Positions 1-12,757 are shown, numbered from the stretch's first letter. The stretch: 64,000 nucleotides of DNA from Paguma larvata (GCA_030068075.1 CM057834.1:96179119-96243118), one strand, 5' to 3'. Notes: generated by a model from the letters alone, not told the origin. Made by a program: numbers and translations.

Positions 1-1172
<1,172 letters not shown>

Positions 1173-2596
1173 TAAGCCCCAATCATCTATTTCGTGATTT
1201 TTCAATTGTCCACGGTGTGCTCTATTTTGAGAGTAAGGTGTTCAGAATTCTTCTCCCGCCTTAGGCAAGTAATCTCCCTATATCATCCTCTGATCTCTGT
1301 CATTCACTAAGAGGAGAGGCGCTCTGGCTAGTTATTGTCACTATCATTATTATTACCAGTACAAAGGATGCCTCTATGAGGGTTCCCAGCCTTAGCCAAA
1401 CTGCAGGAATAGTGAGAGACCACCTCTGATCAGTGAGCTTCGAGCACCTGTTACTAGTGCATTGTCTCAGGCTTGAATGAGTCTTTAATCCCTAATAAGT
1501 TCTGCAGAGCCAATCAGCAGACTACGGGAGCCCAATGCGTATGCATGTTGTCATTCAAGATACACCCCGTGATTCTTCCACGACTGGAAGAAATGCACTC
1601 ACCTGGTCTGTGGCTTCATTTCCCTTATGTAAATAAGAGGGATGGAGGCCAGCAGAGCTGGTACTTTTCCTAAGCTACCACTGAATTCCATGTAAATCAC
1701 TCTCCTCTGTCTAAATGAATGTATGGTATTTGGGTAAAGTTTTCTGTAAATGGTTGGTATATCCCTTAATAAGAAGCTTTACATAAGTAGCCTATTCATT
1801 CTCTCATGAATACATGGAGGTGGGTTTATGCTGGCATTATTCACACAAGATGCCACACAGAAGGAGGAATTGTTCCATAACATTCTCTGTACATCCAGGC
1901 TACTGTCTGGCAGTGCTGCAATATGAGCATACAAATGAGGTCCGGCAGGGTTTGAAGAATGAGCACGAGACAACAACAGAGGTGGAAAAGAACGCCATTG
2001 CTCAATAATACCAGACCACATTAACAGTGCTATTACAGGGCATTTTTCTGCTCGGAACAACATGGTTCCATGATTTTCCTGTGCCACACAATGGGATGGG
2101 TTTGCAGAACACATTAATTTTGCACTTGTAGAAATGACAGTCTTGCAATTACCATTCCTTGTGCTTGATGCTAATTTAATGTAGTCGTTCCGTTGCCAAA
2201 GTGACGTCTGAATGCAATCAAGTAAGTCTTAATGTCTGAGAGATTCCACTATCTAAGTACCAGTGTAAAGAATACCATGATCCCCTTATTTTTTGGAGAG
2301 TTAGGTTCAACACAATAGCTCATACAAAACTTCTGGGGGTTAATAAGCAATATTCACAAATAGAAAGGCAGGGGCATATACCCTTGGGCACAGCCGACAT
2401 TGGAGATAAAGTTAAATGAAGCTTGTGTGTTTCCCATGACTTTATTTCAAAGACTTTACACAGAGGACACCTAAATATTCTCGTAGTGTCTGTTAGGCAG
2501 GGCGAGTTTACATTGGACTCAATTCAGAGTTCTAACAAAAATAAAAATAAAAACTGAAAAACATATTTGGACAGTATCCATGGGCGTCCTTCTGAG

Positions 2597-3040
2597 TCAA
2601 CACAAGTATCCTCTTGACTTGGGGAGAAAGATGGTAGTTCTGGCTGCGAGGAATCGAGCTTCGTTTGCGAGCTCCTTCATGGACTTTATCTTCCCTGTGA
2701 CGCCTCCAGCCAGGTGCCCCCTCTGTTCACAATTCCCTGCCAGCAAATCTATATACACAAGAAAGATCTTTGTGTCTTCCTCTGGCGTCTTATCAAGGAG
2801 GCTCCCAGCTTTCTTCAAATGAATCTCTAAAGATGATCACCAGCTCCAGCGTTAGCTCTCCCATGGCCACCTGGATATTAATAGGCATGCTGGAGGGGAG
2901 TTCATGTTTTGCAAGGAACCCAAGGGCCTCCTGGAAATCTATGACCAGACCATACAGCCAGTCACAGCTTCTGTCCAGAGAAGCATGCAGTAGCCCGTTT
3001 CCTCATGTTCACCACCCAGCAGTGATTTCATTCAGCTGAG
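2597..3040 (-). pseudogene. Possible degraded coding sequence, unidentified
   Basis: Reading the minus strand from 3040 to 2597 gives coherent peptide segments that jump frame. One reads LVIDFQEALGFLAKHELPSS and continues to a segment ending GELTLELVIIF. After a frame change comes an open 73-residue stretch beginning KKAGSLLDKTPEEDTKIFLV, with alpha-helical, charged composition and normal codon variety. I do not recognise the protein. There is no intron sign and no poly-T at the 2.59-kb end, so a processed-pseudogene origin is unproven. It could instead be part of an old transposon, or chance. Confidence 0.3.
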
Positions 3041-3437
3041 AGAGCCCCATTCCACGACAGAATTCCCTGGCAGCCCATCGGCTAAGTCTGCTGATGTTTC
3101 TAGAAACAGAGCAGCACCCAGACTATGTGGAATGCTCAGCTGTGGGTATGGGTGCATCATCCCCAGGATCAGTGGGGACCTACACTGGGAACCAAATGGA
3201 TAGTTGCCTGGCCATGCCAAGGATAGTTTTTGCTAATTAGACCCATTTCTTCTTAGAGAGTCAAACCCCAAAACACTGGAAAATTGTATGACTATCAACC
3301 TCATTTTTATTTCAAACCAGAAACCACCAACATCTTTAGAAGCAAACTCTGTGTTTTCTCTGTGTTTTTCAGCAAGAGGCAAAATAACAGACCTGTAGTG
3401 GCTACAATAATTTCTATATTTAATTTTTGTAATTAAA

Positions 3438-3872
3438 TGCTATAGGGGTTAAATACTATCCACCTCCCCAAAATTCATGCCCCCCCCACACACCTTAGAA
3501 TGTGACCTTCTTTGGAAATACGGTCTTTGCAGATGTAATTAAGGTGAGGTCATACTGGATTAGGGTGGGTCCTAAATCCAAAGAGAGTCTCCTTAGAAGA
3601 AAAGGCCAGGACATAGAGAGACACACAGTCACAAGGGAGAGGCCATGTGAAGACAGGGGCAGAGATTCAAGTGGTGCAGCCACTGGTCAAGGGATGCTTG
3701 GGCCACGAGAGGCTGGAAGAGGCAGAAGGGACGCTTCCCTAGAGGGAGGTGTAGCCCTGATAACACCTTAATTTTCAACTTCCACCGCAAAACTGCAAGA
3801 GAAGCGATTTCTGTTGTTTTAAGCCACCCAATCTGTGGTACTTTGCAATGGCAGCTCCTGGAAACTAATGCA
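3438..3872 (+). repeat. MLT1-type MaLR solo LTR
   Basis: A single LTR of the mammalian MaLR (ERVL-related) group. Recognisable blocks are GAATGTGACCTTCTTTGGAA, GTCTTTGCAGATGTAATTAA, GGCCATGTGAAGACAGGGGC and the 3' end TTGTTTTAAGCCACCCAAT followed by AAACTAATGCA. No internal retroviral sequence follows, so it is a solo LTR. Confidence 0.8.
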
Positions 3873-3897
3873 CGTGCTAATAAAAATCTTCCATGTT

Positions 3898-4131
3898 GGG
3901 GCTCCTGGGTGGCTCCGTCAGATGAGTGTCTGACTCTTGATTTTGGCTCAGGTTACAATCTTGAGGATGGTAGGTTCAAGTGCCGTGTCATGCTCCGTGC
4001 TGAAGTGTAGAGCCTGCTTGGGATTCTCTCTCTCACTCTTCCTCTCTCTCTGTGCCCCTCCCCCACTCGTGTGCACTCTCCATCTCTCTCCCAAAATAAA
4101 TATATAAACTTTAAAAAAAAAACTTCAATCC
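3898..4131 (+). repeat. CAN-SINE (feliform SINEC type)
   Basis: Complete but diverged. It has a tRNA-like head from GGGGCTCCTGGGTGGCTC, the TTGGGATTCTCTCTC variant body, a CT-rich stretch, and an AAATAAATATATAAACTTTA(A)n tail. Confidence 0.85.
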
Positions 4132-4154
4132 TTAATTCCTGCCCGTAGCTGTGA

Positions 4155-4420
4155 AGACAGCTGACATTAGCTGAGAACTTACTATGTGTCAGATAGTGTG
4201 TCTGTGATTGTGTTAACATCACCTAATACTCATGACAATCCTAGGAGGCAGGTACTATTAGTATCATCCCCAGTTGACAGAGAAGGAGATTGAGACATAA
4301 ATGGGTGTAGCAACTTGGCCAAGGCTCACACGCCACTAAGTAGGAGGGCTGGGATTCGGATGCAGGCATTTGACTGAAAGCTCGTATTCTTCACCACTGG
4401 GTAGTACTGCTTCTCACCAA
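4155..4420 (+). repeat. MIR element
   Basis: Near full-length mammalian-wide interspersed repeat. It starts with GACATTAGCTGAGAACTTAC, has the core around GAGGCAGGTACTATTAGTAT, and then AACTTGGCCAAGGCTCACAC. Confidence 0.8.
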
Positions 4421-4473
4421 GGCTTGGTCCTTCATGTAGGTTGATACAAAGCTAAAGACAGAACTTCGAGCCT

Positions 4474-4687
4474 TTTTGTTTTTTTTAACATTTATTTATT
4501 TTTGAGACATAGAGACAGAGCGTGAGCAGGAGGAGGGCAGAGAGAGAGGGAGACACAGAATCCGAAGCAGGCTCCAGGCTCTGAGCCATCAGCACAGAGC
4601 CCAATGCGGGGCTCGAACTCACAGACCGGGAGATCATGACCTGAGACGAAGTCGGCCGCTTAACCGACTGAGCCACCCAGGCGCCCC
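4474..4687 (-). repeat. CAN-SINE with target-site duplication
   Basis: Full-length antisense copy running from a poly-T/TTTATTTATTTTTGAGA tail to GAGCCACCCAGGCGCCCCC. It is flanked by AGAACTTCGAG (4460-4470) and AGAACTTCAAG (4689-4699). Confidence 0.92.
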
Positions 4688-4747
4688 CAGAACTTCAAGT
4701 CTTAAAGCTTTTTAGTTACTGAGATTCAGTAAAAAAGCAGAATTTTA

Positions 4748-4948
4748 GAGGTGCCTGGCTCAGTCAGTTAAGATCCGACTTCAGCTCAGATCATGATCTC
4801 GAGGTCCTTGAGTTTTAGCCCTGCAGAGCCTGGAGCCTGCTTCCGATTCTCTCCCTCTCTCTCTGCCCTACCCCCACTCCCACTCTGTCTCTCTCTCTTT
4901 CTCTCTCTCTCTCTCTCAAAAATAAATAAACATTAAAAAAAATTTTAA
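4748..4948 (+). repeat. CAN-SINE with internal deletion
   Basis: The head and CT-rich tail are present, but the roughly 30 bp around the usual GCTCTGTGCTGACAGCTC segment are missing between TTTTAGCCCTG and CAGAGCCTGGAGC. The tail is CAAAAATAAATAAACATTAA. Confidence 0.85.
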
Positions 4949-5754
4949 AGCATAATTTTATTGGATGCAGAATGTATCACAAATTTTTTTAGGATATAAG
5001 ATCTGAACAAAGACTTTCCCTCTCTTTCTTGTTTTGGAGGGATGGGACCATCTAGGTATAAGCTGCATTTATTGATTGTTTCATTTATTTAGCAAACATC
5101 CAGTGAATATTTAATGTGCCTGAAAGCCCTGAATGTGTAGTTGAGTCTGACTACGTTGAAATTTTCAAAACATTCCAATGGTTTATTGCTACAAAATCAG
5201 AGAAATCTACAGTGTATGAAAGCAGTAGATGTGAGTTAGCTGTCACCCAGGCTGCTGCAAACACTTCTTCATTATGATTCCTTCACCGCACCACGTTTAG
5301 CAAGAATTTATCATCAGGAGGCACAAAAATATCCCCTAATTCACTTGTCTGCTCTTTTTTTCCTTAAAAAAAATGTTCATGTTCATCTGCCAAGCTAGAG
5401 TTGCAGTTGGAAAAATTCATATCTTTAAATAGTCTGAAGCCATTTTTCGAGTTTAGGGAGTTCTGTTTGCTTCTCAAACATCCATTTGTTTGTCACTCAG
5501 ATAAAGGCCAAAATTAGAGGGAGCAAGGTCCCAGAACTGCAGAGTGACTGAGTGGTGGACAGAGGACACCACCATCATTGAAGTTGCTAGAGCACACACC
5601 GCCCCACTGTGGTCCAGTGACGTCTCCTACTCTCCATCGAGTCTCCTGACGCTGAGTTGACATTTTAAGATCTGTATTATTGATGTGGTGGAAGAAACTG
5701 GTCATGGCCAACTCAGACCCTACGTAGAAAATAGATGATGGACTTGGATGTGGG

Positions 5755-5850
5755 TTTGGATCCAACTTCCACACTTGCAGATTCTGTAACCTTGAGCAAA
5801 CTCTTTAGTTCCACTTGGCTTTATCTCCAGAACTACGAAACACCCACTTC
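5755..5850 (-). repeat. MIR fragment (degraded)
   Basis: Reads GGATCCAACTTCCACACTTG, then CTGTAACCTTGAGCAAACTC, resembling the MIR antisense block for 'tgtgaccttgggcaagt'. Short and diverged. Confidence 0.4.
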
Positions 5851-5959
5851 TTAATTCCACCATGAGCATCGCATGGAATAGTGTGAACAGATTTCCAGAT
5901 AGAGAGTCTGGCACATCAGCCCAACAGCAGATGTCACTTTCCATTCTCAACACTCCTTC

Positions 5960-5979
5960 CTTTTTTTTTTTTTTTTTTT
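5960..5979. repeat. Poly-T tract
   Basis: An uninterrupted T run of about 18 bases; no element can be assigned around it. Confidence 0.8.
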
Positions 5980-7252
5980 GCTGGTGTTTTTGTTTTCACT
6001 TTAAATCCTGTCATTCTGTGATCAAAAGCTTGAAATGTCAGATGCCTAACTGGCTTCATTTCAATTACCTCCGAGTACTGGCTTGCCACCTTGCTACTTC
6101 CGGAGCAAGGGCAGTGTCATAAAATGTCAGTTCTACTTAATTATGGTCACGGTAATAGTATTCTGAAGGTGGAAATGGAGTGTCCATGCCTAAACTCTGA
6201 TAGACTGAAGAATATGCAGCGATTCTAGAAGGTGTAATTGGAGGCCTGCATGGGGTCACGCCCGGTTGTGCAGTTCCTAGTGCAAATTATCCATCCCTGT
6301 CAAGAGTCAACTTGGGTCACCTCGGCAATGCGGCCATTTCTTAGGAATGCCTTCCTAATACAAACCCCAGCCAGAGCCGGGAGAGCACAAAAGAGTTCAG
6401 GACTCCATTTTGCTGGAAGGAGACCTCAGACACAAGTCCAAGGCAGACCCCTAGAGAAGAGCGGATTTGCATCATGTGTCCTACAGGAGGGTTTCATGGA
6501 GGGTGGGAGGAGGCAGCTTTGCCCAAAGCGCTATGACAATTGCACAAATCCTGCATCTCCATGACTCCAGGCACAGCGAGCAGAGTAAATCCAGGGCTTG
6601 TGTTTTGGGGGGTTTTTTTGTTTTGTTTTTTTTTAATAGCAGATTTGAAGACTTTGAGAAGTTGAGGCAGGAGTAGTTAATAGAAAACATTTTGAACAAA
6701 TGGGAGAGGAAAGAAAAGAAATACCGGAATTATGCACCCTAGAATCTTGTCCCTGTGCGGAACTAGGGTAAACTGTTGGGGACAACGGCCTCTTTTCCTC
6801 AGCCCTACCCACCCGGTCTTCCTCCCAGCCTGCAGGAGAGTTTCAAACCAGCAGAGAGATGCCTTTCCCAGGCTTCTTTTTCACTTCCAGTTTGAGCAGG
6901 AGGCTTTGTAAGTTTGGATGAAGGCCCAAAGGCACAAGAATAGAATTCTTTTTCCCTTTCCTCTTAATGTGTTATTCAAGAGAAGAAAATATCCCTTCTC
7001 TATGTTTCTTAAAACTTCGAACCTTAAGATGCAACTTAAAATTATCATAGAAACATATGAAGATTATCTACTTAAATGTCTTAGAAAAAAAGAAGGAAAA
7101 AGTAAGAAAATACTTATGGGCCAAAGCTCATAAATACTTAGGGATCAAAGATTATCCTTTTGACTTGATTCCAAGAGGCCAAACCTGCAGAGATAGCTGA
7201 CACATCACTGTGGTATTTCATGGCAGGAAAATACATTTCCCCTGGCCTGGGG

Positions 7253-7490
7253 GGCTCAGTCGATTGAGCATCTGACTTTGGCTCAGGTCACAATCTCACG
7301 GTTCATGAGTTCAAGTCCCACGTCAGGCTCTGTGCTGACAGCTCAGAGCCTGGAGTCTGCTTCAGATTCTGTGTGTGTGTTTCTCTCTCTCTTCCCCTCC
7401 CACTCACACTGTCTCTCTCTCTCTCTCTCTCCCTCTCTCTCTCTCTCAAAAATAAATAAAAATATTAAATTTTTTTAATAACTAAAGAAA
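7253..7490 (+). repeat. CAN-SINE, 5' end lost, with target-site duplication
   Basis: The body starts at GGCTCAGTCGATTGAGC and ends in CAAAAATAAATAAAAATATT. The 13-bp sequence CCCTGGCCTGGGG occurs at 7240-7252 and again at 7491-7503. It resembles the missing SINE head (CGCCTGGGTGG), so the head was probably lost through microhomology at insertion. Confidence 0.85.
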
Positions 7491-7586
7491 CCCTGGCCTG
7501 GGGATTTTTGCGCAGTCCCAGGTATAAAGAAAAACCTGATCAATTAGCTTCCCCAGAGGAAAGGATTTAAAAATTCAGTGGCTGCG

Positions 7587-7776
7587 TAACACCTGGGTGG
7601 CACGGTCAGTTGAGCATCCAACTTTGGCTCAGGTCATGATCTCACAGTTCATGAGTTTGAGCCCCACATCAGGTTCACTGCTGTCAGCCCAGAGCCCCGC
7701 TTCGGATCCTCTGTCACTCACTCTCTGTCCCTCTCTCGCTCACACTCTCTCAAAAATAAACAAGCATTTAAAAAAT
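7587..7776 (+). repeat. CAN-SINE
   Basis: The head is ACACCTGGGTGGCACGGTCA. The middle is short, lacking part of the GGAGCCTG block, and the tail is CTCTCTCAAAAATAAACAAG. Possible duplication AAAATTCAGT / AAAATCCAGT at its edges. Confidence 0.85.
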
Positions 7777-7836
7777 CCAGTAGGTAAAGCAAGCCCCTTC
7801 TGAAACACTAAACATTATAGAGAAAACAGTTTTGGA

Positions 7837-9041
7837 GCGCTTTTCTCTTTTTTTCTTTTGATTCCAGGGTAGTTAACATACAGTGTTACGTTAGTTTCAG
7901 GTCTACAGTGTACTGACTCGACAATTCTATATATTACTCAGTGGTCATGAAGGTGAATGTACTCTTAATCCACCTGTTTCACCTATCGCCCCACCACCAC
8001 CTCCCCTCTGGCAACCCCCTGTTTGTTTTCTATAGTTAAGAGACAGTTTTTTGATGTGTCTCTTTTTTTTCCCCTTTGTTTGTTTTGTTTCTTAAATTCC
8101 ACATATGACTGAAATCATATGGTATTTGTCTTTCTCTGACAGACTTACTTTGCTTAGCATTATGCTCTCTAGTTCCATCCATGTTGTTGCAAACGGCAAG
8201 ATTTCATTCCTTTTTATGGATGAGTAACATTCCATTGTGTGTGTGTGTGTGTCGCATCTTCTTTATCCATTCATCTATTAGTGAACACTTGGGCTGCTTC
8301 CATAATTTAGCTGTTGTAAAGAACGCTGCAGTAAACACAGGAGTGCATAAATCCTTTCAAATTAGTGTTTTCTTATTCTTTGGGTAAATACCCAGTAGTG
8401 CAATTACTGGATCATAGGGTGGTTCTATTTTCAGTTTTTTGAGGACCCTCCATACTGTCTTCCACGTGGCTGTACTAGTCTGCATTCCCAACAACAGTGC
8501 ACAAGGGTTCCTTTTTCTCCACATCCTCGCCAACACTTGTTTCCCGTGTTGTTGATTTTAGCCATTCTGATAGGTATGAGATGATATTTCAATGTGGTTT
8601 TGATTTGCATTTCCCTGATGATCTTATGCCATGCCCCAAAATAAATTCAAAATGGATTAAGGACCTGAAGGTGAGACCCGAAACCATAAAAATCCCAGAA
8701 GAGAGCACAAGCAGTCATTTCTCTGACGTCGGCCATAACAACATTCTTCTAGATATGTCTCCTGAGGCAAGGGAAACAAAAGCAAAAATAAACTGTTGAG
8801 ACTACATCAAAATAAAAAGCTCCTGCACAGCAAAGGAAACAATCAACAAAACTAAAATAAAACCTACAGAATGGGAGAAGATATTTGCAAATGACATGTC
8901 TGATAAAGAGTTAGTATCTAAAATATATTAAAAACATATACAACTGAACACCAAAAGACCAAATAATCAATTAAAAAATGGGCAAAAGACATGAACAGAC
9001 GTTTCTCCAAAGAAGACATCCAGATGGCCAACGGACACATG
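7837..9041 (-). mobile_element. LINE-1 insertion with 5' inversion (twin priming)
   Basis: A 5'-truncated carnivore L1 on the minus strand. From 7837 to about 8622 the plus strand reads as the complement of an L1 3' end: poly-T, then 3' UTR, then the ORF2 C-terminal region through TTTGATTTGCATTTCCCTGA. From about 8632 to 9041 the preceding ORF2 segment appears in the opposite (sense) orientation: AAAATGGATTAAGGACCTGA through CCAAAGAAGACATCCAGATG to ACACATG. The two parts are adjacent in a normal L1 apart from a few tens of bases lost at the junction. Flanks carry a target-site duplication: AGAAAACAGTTTTGGA (7821-7836) and AGAACACAGTTTTTGGA (9042-9058). This is the signature of a single twin-primed insertion. 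It cannot move. Confidence 0.9.
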
Positions 9042-9151
9042 AGAACACAGTTTTTGGACTTTGCTTTAGGTATGGGATGAATAACATTTTTTCAAATTTG
9101 TGCCATTTCCTAATACCCACCAGGTTTGGGACCTTTTTGGATACAACCGAT

Positions 9152-9171
9152 TGTGTGTGTGTGTGTGTGTT
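9152..9171. repeat. (GT)n microsatellite
   Basis: About ten TG dinucleotide units after CAACCGAT. Confidence 0.85.
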
Positions 9172-9210
9172 GTTGAATGCTTTTATTCTTCATCCTTCAG
9201 CAGTAAGCAG

Positions 9211-9425
9211 AACTCTAAATAATATGAAGTTTACAAATCTAACACTGTCACTTCCCATGGTTTCAGCCGAAACTCTATACATGTCTTTCATGAACCTAAA
9301 AGGAACCAGTCTAATAATTTGTTTGCAGTGTTTGACTCTTAAATCACTCACATTTCTTGCGCCCCTTCAAGCAGGTCCATTCACCAAAATCCATATTTTC
9401 CTTGAGCACTTCATATCTGCAGGGC
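9211..9425. repeat. Unidentified dispersed repeat, copy A
   Basis: Similar to 15510-15755 over the whole length. Shared blocks include AACTCTAAATAATATGAAGT against AACTCTCAATAATATGAATT, and CATGAACCTAAAAGGAACCA against CATGAATCTAAAAAGAACCA, each followed by GTCTAA. CAAGCAGGTC also matches CAAACAGGTC. I cannot name the family. Confidence 0.55.
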
Positions 9426-10217
9426 GTAAAGACCCGCCCCTGACAGGCAGTGTCTCTGCTCCGCAACCTTTTTGTGCCATTTCTAATGGGCAGCTCTGGC
9501 CTTAGCAACTGGGCTCATTCTAGGCATCCTTTGGCTGGAGCAGATTTACTTTCTCCAGTGATCAAGCTGGAGGTTTTTGAACTGACCTGTCAGATGCTTT
9601 AAATTGGCCCATTTTATAGATCTACCTGACTTTGACCTCATTTACATATCTTTACCTCCATCCGTTGTACTTGATTATAGTCATGGTTGATTTAGGTAAC
9701 TGGATATTTTACTTTTTTTTTCTCCCATGAAGGCCAAATCCACAGGAAGTGGAAATTATTAGGGCCATCTGAGTTCTCTGGGCCATCTCTTGCTTGGCAT
9801 TTTAAAGGTATTATTTTCATGAAGTCTGGACACATGATGAAGTGATGAGTTCACTAAAAATAAGGTGGCTTAGAAACTTCTCTAAAGCCAAGATTCTCAA
9901 TTAAACTGAATTATTGGCAGTAAAATTTATCAGGCCCAGGTGCTGTAAGAGTGAAGTAATGTCAAGGAGCTTGATCATTAATAATAATTTAATTTCTTCA
10001 TGTGCACTGAGCACAAGAAGCACTTACTAAAAGCTTACTATGTGGGAAGCAGTGAATTGATAGAGATGAATGACACCAGGCTTGGAATGAAGTGGAGGTG
10101 ACAGACCCAACTGCAATATAAAGGGAAAATGAGACAGGAAGTACTGAGTGAAACCTACATAAGGAATCAACCCATTCTGAAGGCTTTGGTGGTAAAGCCA
10201 CTTTTAAAGTCTCATCA

Positions 10218-10433
10218 GGAGTGCCTGGGTGGCTCAGTCGGTTAAGCCTCTGACTTCAGCTTAGGTCATGATCTCATAGCTCGTGAGTTCAAGCCCCACA
10301 TCAGGCTCTGTGCTAATAGCTCAAAGCCTGGAAGCTGCTTCAGATTCTGTGTCTCCTTCTCTCTCTCTACTCCTCCCCTGCTCATGCTCTGTCTCTCTCT
10401 GTCTCAAAAATGAATAAACATGACCAAAAAATC
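10218..10433 (+). repeat. CAN-SINE with perfect target-site duplication
   Basis: The head is GAGTGCCTGGGTGGCTCAGT and the tail CAAAAATGAATAAACATGAC. It is flanked by perfect 13-bp copies of TAAAGTCTCATCA at 10205-10217 and 10434-10446. Confidence 0.93.
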
Positions 10434-10652
10434 TAAAGTCTCATCAACATGGCTAATAGTGGTGGGTCTCACCTAATTCTGGGGACAGGAGTTTGACTAA
10501 CGGAGAAGACTCTTTAAAAAATGTTTTTCATGAATGAATCCTAAATCTAGGGATTTAAGAAGCCCTATGAATCTCAAGGATGACAAAAATAAAACCACTT
10601 AAACATATATTATTAAAACCTAAAGAATTTTAAAGCATTTAAAACAGAATTT

Positions 10653-11111
10653 CAGGGGCACCTGGCTGGCTCAGTCGGTTAAGAATTGGACTCTTGATTT
10701 TTGACTCAGGTCATGATCTCATGGTTCCTGAGATCAAGTCCCCTGTCAGGCTCTGTGCTGACAGCTTAGAACCTGCTTAGGATACTCTCTCCCTTTCTCT
10801 CTGCCCCTCCCAACTCACAAACATGCACACTTTCTCTCTCTCTCTCTCTCTCAAAAATAAATAAATAAACATTTATTTTATTTTTTCAAGTTTATTTGTT
10901 TTGAGAGAGAGAGAGCACTCGAGCTGGGGGTGAGGGGCAGAGAGATGGAGAGAGAGAATCTCAAGCAGGCTCTGAGCTGTCAGCAAGGAGACATACTAGG
11001 GCTTAATCTCAGGAACTGTGAGATCATAACCTGAGATAAAATCAAGAGTCCAATGCTTAACTGACTGAGCCACCCAGGTGCCCCAATAAATAAACATTTT
11101 AAAAAATAACT
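10653..11111 (+). repeat. CAN-SINE split by a second SINE
   Basis: The outer copy has its head and body at 10655-10874 and its tail remainder at 11085-11111. Its own 12-bp duplication AAAACAGAATTT lies at 10641-10652 and 11112-11123. The interrupting element is at 10875-11084. Confidence 0.92.
10875..11084 (-). repeat. CAN-SINE nested in a SINE tail
   Basis: Antisense copy from TTATTTTTTCAAGTTTATTT to CACCCAGGTGCCCC. It is flanked by AATAAATAAACATTT at 10860-10874 and 11085-11099, showing it landed in the A-rich tail of the older SINE. Confidence 0.92.
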
Positions 11112-11299
11112 AAAACAGAATTTTAAAAACATCTCAATTAAAAATTTTTTGTCTCTGAAATAATATGATTGACATTTATAAGTATTTTTAATATTACAAA
11201 ATTTGATCAGACAAAATATTTTAGGTTTCAGATCATTTTAACTCCTTCAATTTATGCCCCACTAGCCAATATTTTGTGAAGTTTTGCTGTCTTCGTTTT

Positions 11300-12552
11300 G
11301 AATACAGAAAGAATAGGGAACTTTAAAAATGGGCCAGGGGCACCTGGCCTGAGTGTCGGACTCCTGGTTCCAGCTCAGGTCATGATCTCCCCATTTCATG
11401 GGTTTGAACCTTGCATCAGGCTCTGTACTGGCAGCTCTGAGCCTTCTTGGGATTCTCTCTCCCTCTCTCTCTGCCGCTTTGCCACTCACACTGCCTCTGT
11501 CTCTTCTCAAATAAATAAAATAAAACAAAAATTAAATAAATAAATATAAATCTAAAAATTGGCCAAACGCCTCACCAAAGAAGATATACAGATGGCAAAT
11601 AAAGCATTTCAATAAAGCATTTCAATCCAAATTGAAACCATGAGATACCTCTACACATTTAGAAGAATAGCCAAAGTCCAGAACACCGACAACACCAGAC
11701 CTGATGAGGATGGGGACAAACAGGAATTCTCATTGCTGGTGGGAATGCAAAACAGCGTAGTCACTTTGGAAGACAGTTTGGTGGTTGCTGAGAAAACTAA
11801 AAATACTTTCACCATAAGGTCCACCAATCATGCTCTGAGGTTTCACCCAAATTCAAATTCAAATTCAATTCCATTTACCCAGAGGTATTAAAAACTTAAT
11901 ATTCACTCAAAAACTGTCCACGGCCATTTATAGCACCTTTACTCATAATTGCCAAAACTTGGAAGCAACCAAGATATCCTTCAATGGGTGAATGGACAAA
12001 TAAACTGGTACCTCCAGACAATGGACTATTATTCAGCATTAATAAGAAATGAGTTATCAAGCCATAAAGACAGAGAAGAAAATTAAAGGCATACTTCTAA
12101 GTGAAAAAAGCCGATCTAAAAAGGCTACGGACTGTATGATTTCAACTACATGACACCTTAGAAAAGACAAAACTATGGAGACAGTAACAAGATCAGTGGT
12201 TATAAAGGATTGGGGGGGCGTGGGGGGTGAGTAGGTAGAGCACAGAGGATTTTTAGAGCAGCAAAATACTCTGTACAATACTATAATGATGGATGCATAT
12301 CATTATACATTTGCCCAAACCCAAAGGATGTACAACACCAAGAATGAACCCCAATGTCAGCTATGGACCTCGGGTGATAATGAGGTGTCAGTGTGGATTC
12401 ATTGATTGTGACAAATGTACCACTCTGGTGGGGGGTGTTAATAGTGGGGAAGGCTATCCACATGTAGGTGTGGGGGTGGTATATGGGAAATTCCTATACC
12501 TTTTTCTCAATGTTGCTGTGAACATGAAACTGCTCTTTAAAAAAAAAAAAAA
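11300..12552 (+). mobile_element. Old L1M fragment, ORF2 end to 3' end, split by a SINE
   Basis: Sense-oriented ancient LINE-1 3' end. After the SINE at 11337-11553 it reads GGCCAAACGCCTCACCAAAG. It continues through the ORF2 C-terminal region (CATTGCTGGTGGGAATGCAA, GGAAGCAACCAAGATATCCT, AATGGGTGAATGGACAAATA) and the 3' UTR (GGTGGGGGGTGTTAATAGTG, TGCTGTGAACATGAAACTGC), ending in poly-A at 12538-12552. All frames are broken. The upstream boundary near 11300 is uncertain. Confidence 0.8.
11337..11553 (+). repeat. CAN-SINE inserted in L1M
   Basis: Shortened head (GGGGCACCTGGCCTGAGTG) and full body. Target-site duplication AAAAATGGGCCA (11325-11336) / AAAAATTGGCCA (11554-11565). L1 sequence resumes directly after it. 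Confidence 0.88.
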
Positions 12553-12718
12553 GAGGCTTTAAAAAAAGAGAATAGGAATTTTTTTCCATTTTCCAAAACT
12601 GTGTTCTCATCCTTTCCATTTTTCCCTCGCCCTGAGAATTTTATACGGGTCTAATGCTATACCCCCTTTTTGTATTCTTATTTTAAATATACCCCTTTAA
12701 AGATACCACTTCAAAAAT

Positions 12719-12753
12719 AGATCAGGTGTTGATGTGTAATTAACACCTGATCT
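12719..12753. other. Perfect 12-bp inverted repeat
   Basis: The arms AGATCAGGTGTT (12719-12730) and AACACCTGATCT (12742-12753) are exact reverse complements separated by 11 bases. No family assigned. Confidence 0.75.
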
Positions 12754-12757
12754 TTCG

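Noticed and set aside
8978..9505. 175-residue open frame on the plus strand
   Set aside because: It begins in L1 sequence, crosses the target-site duplication and a GT microsatellite, and ends in a non-coding repeat copy.
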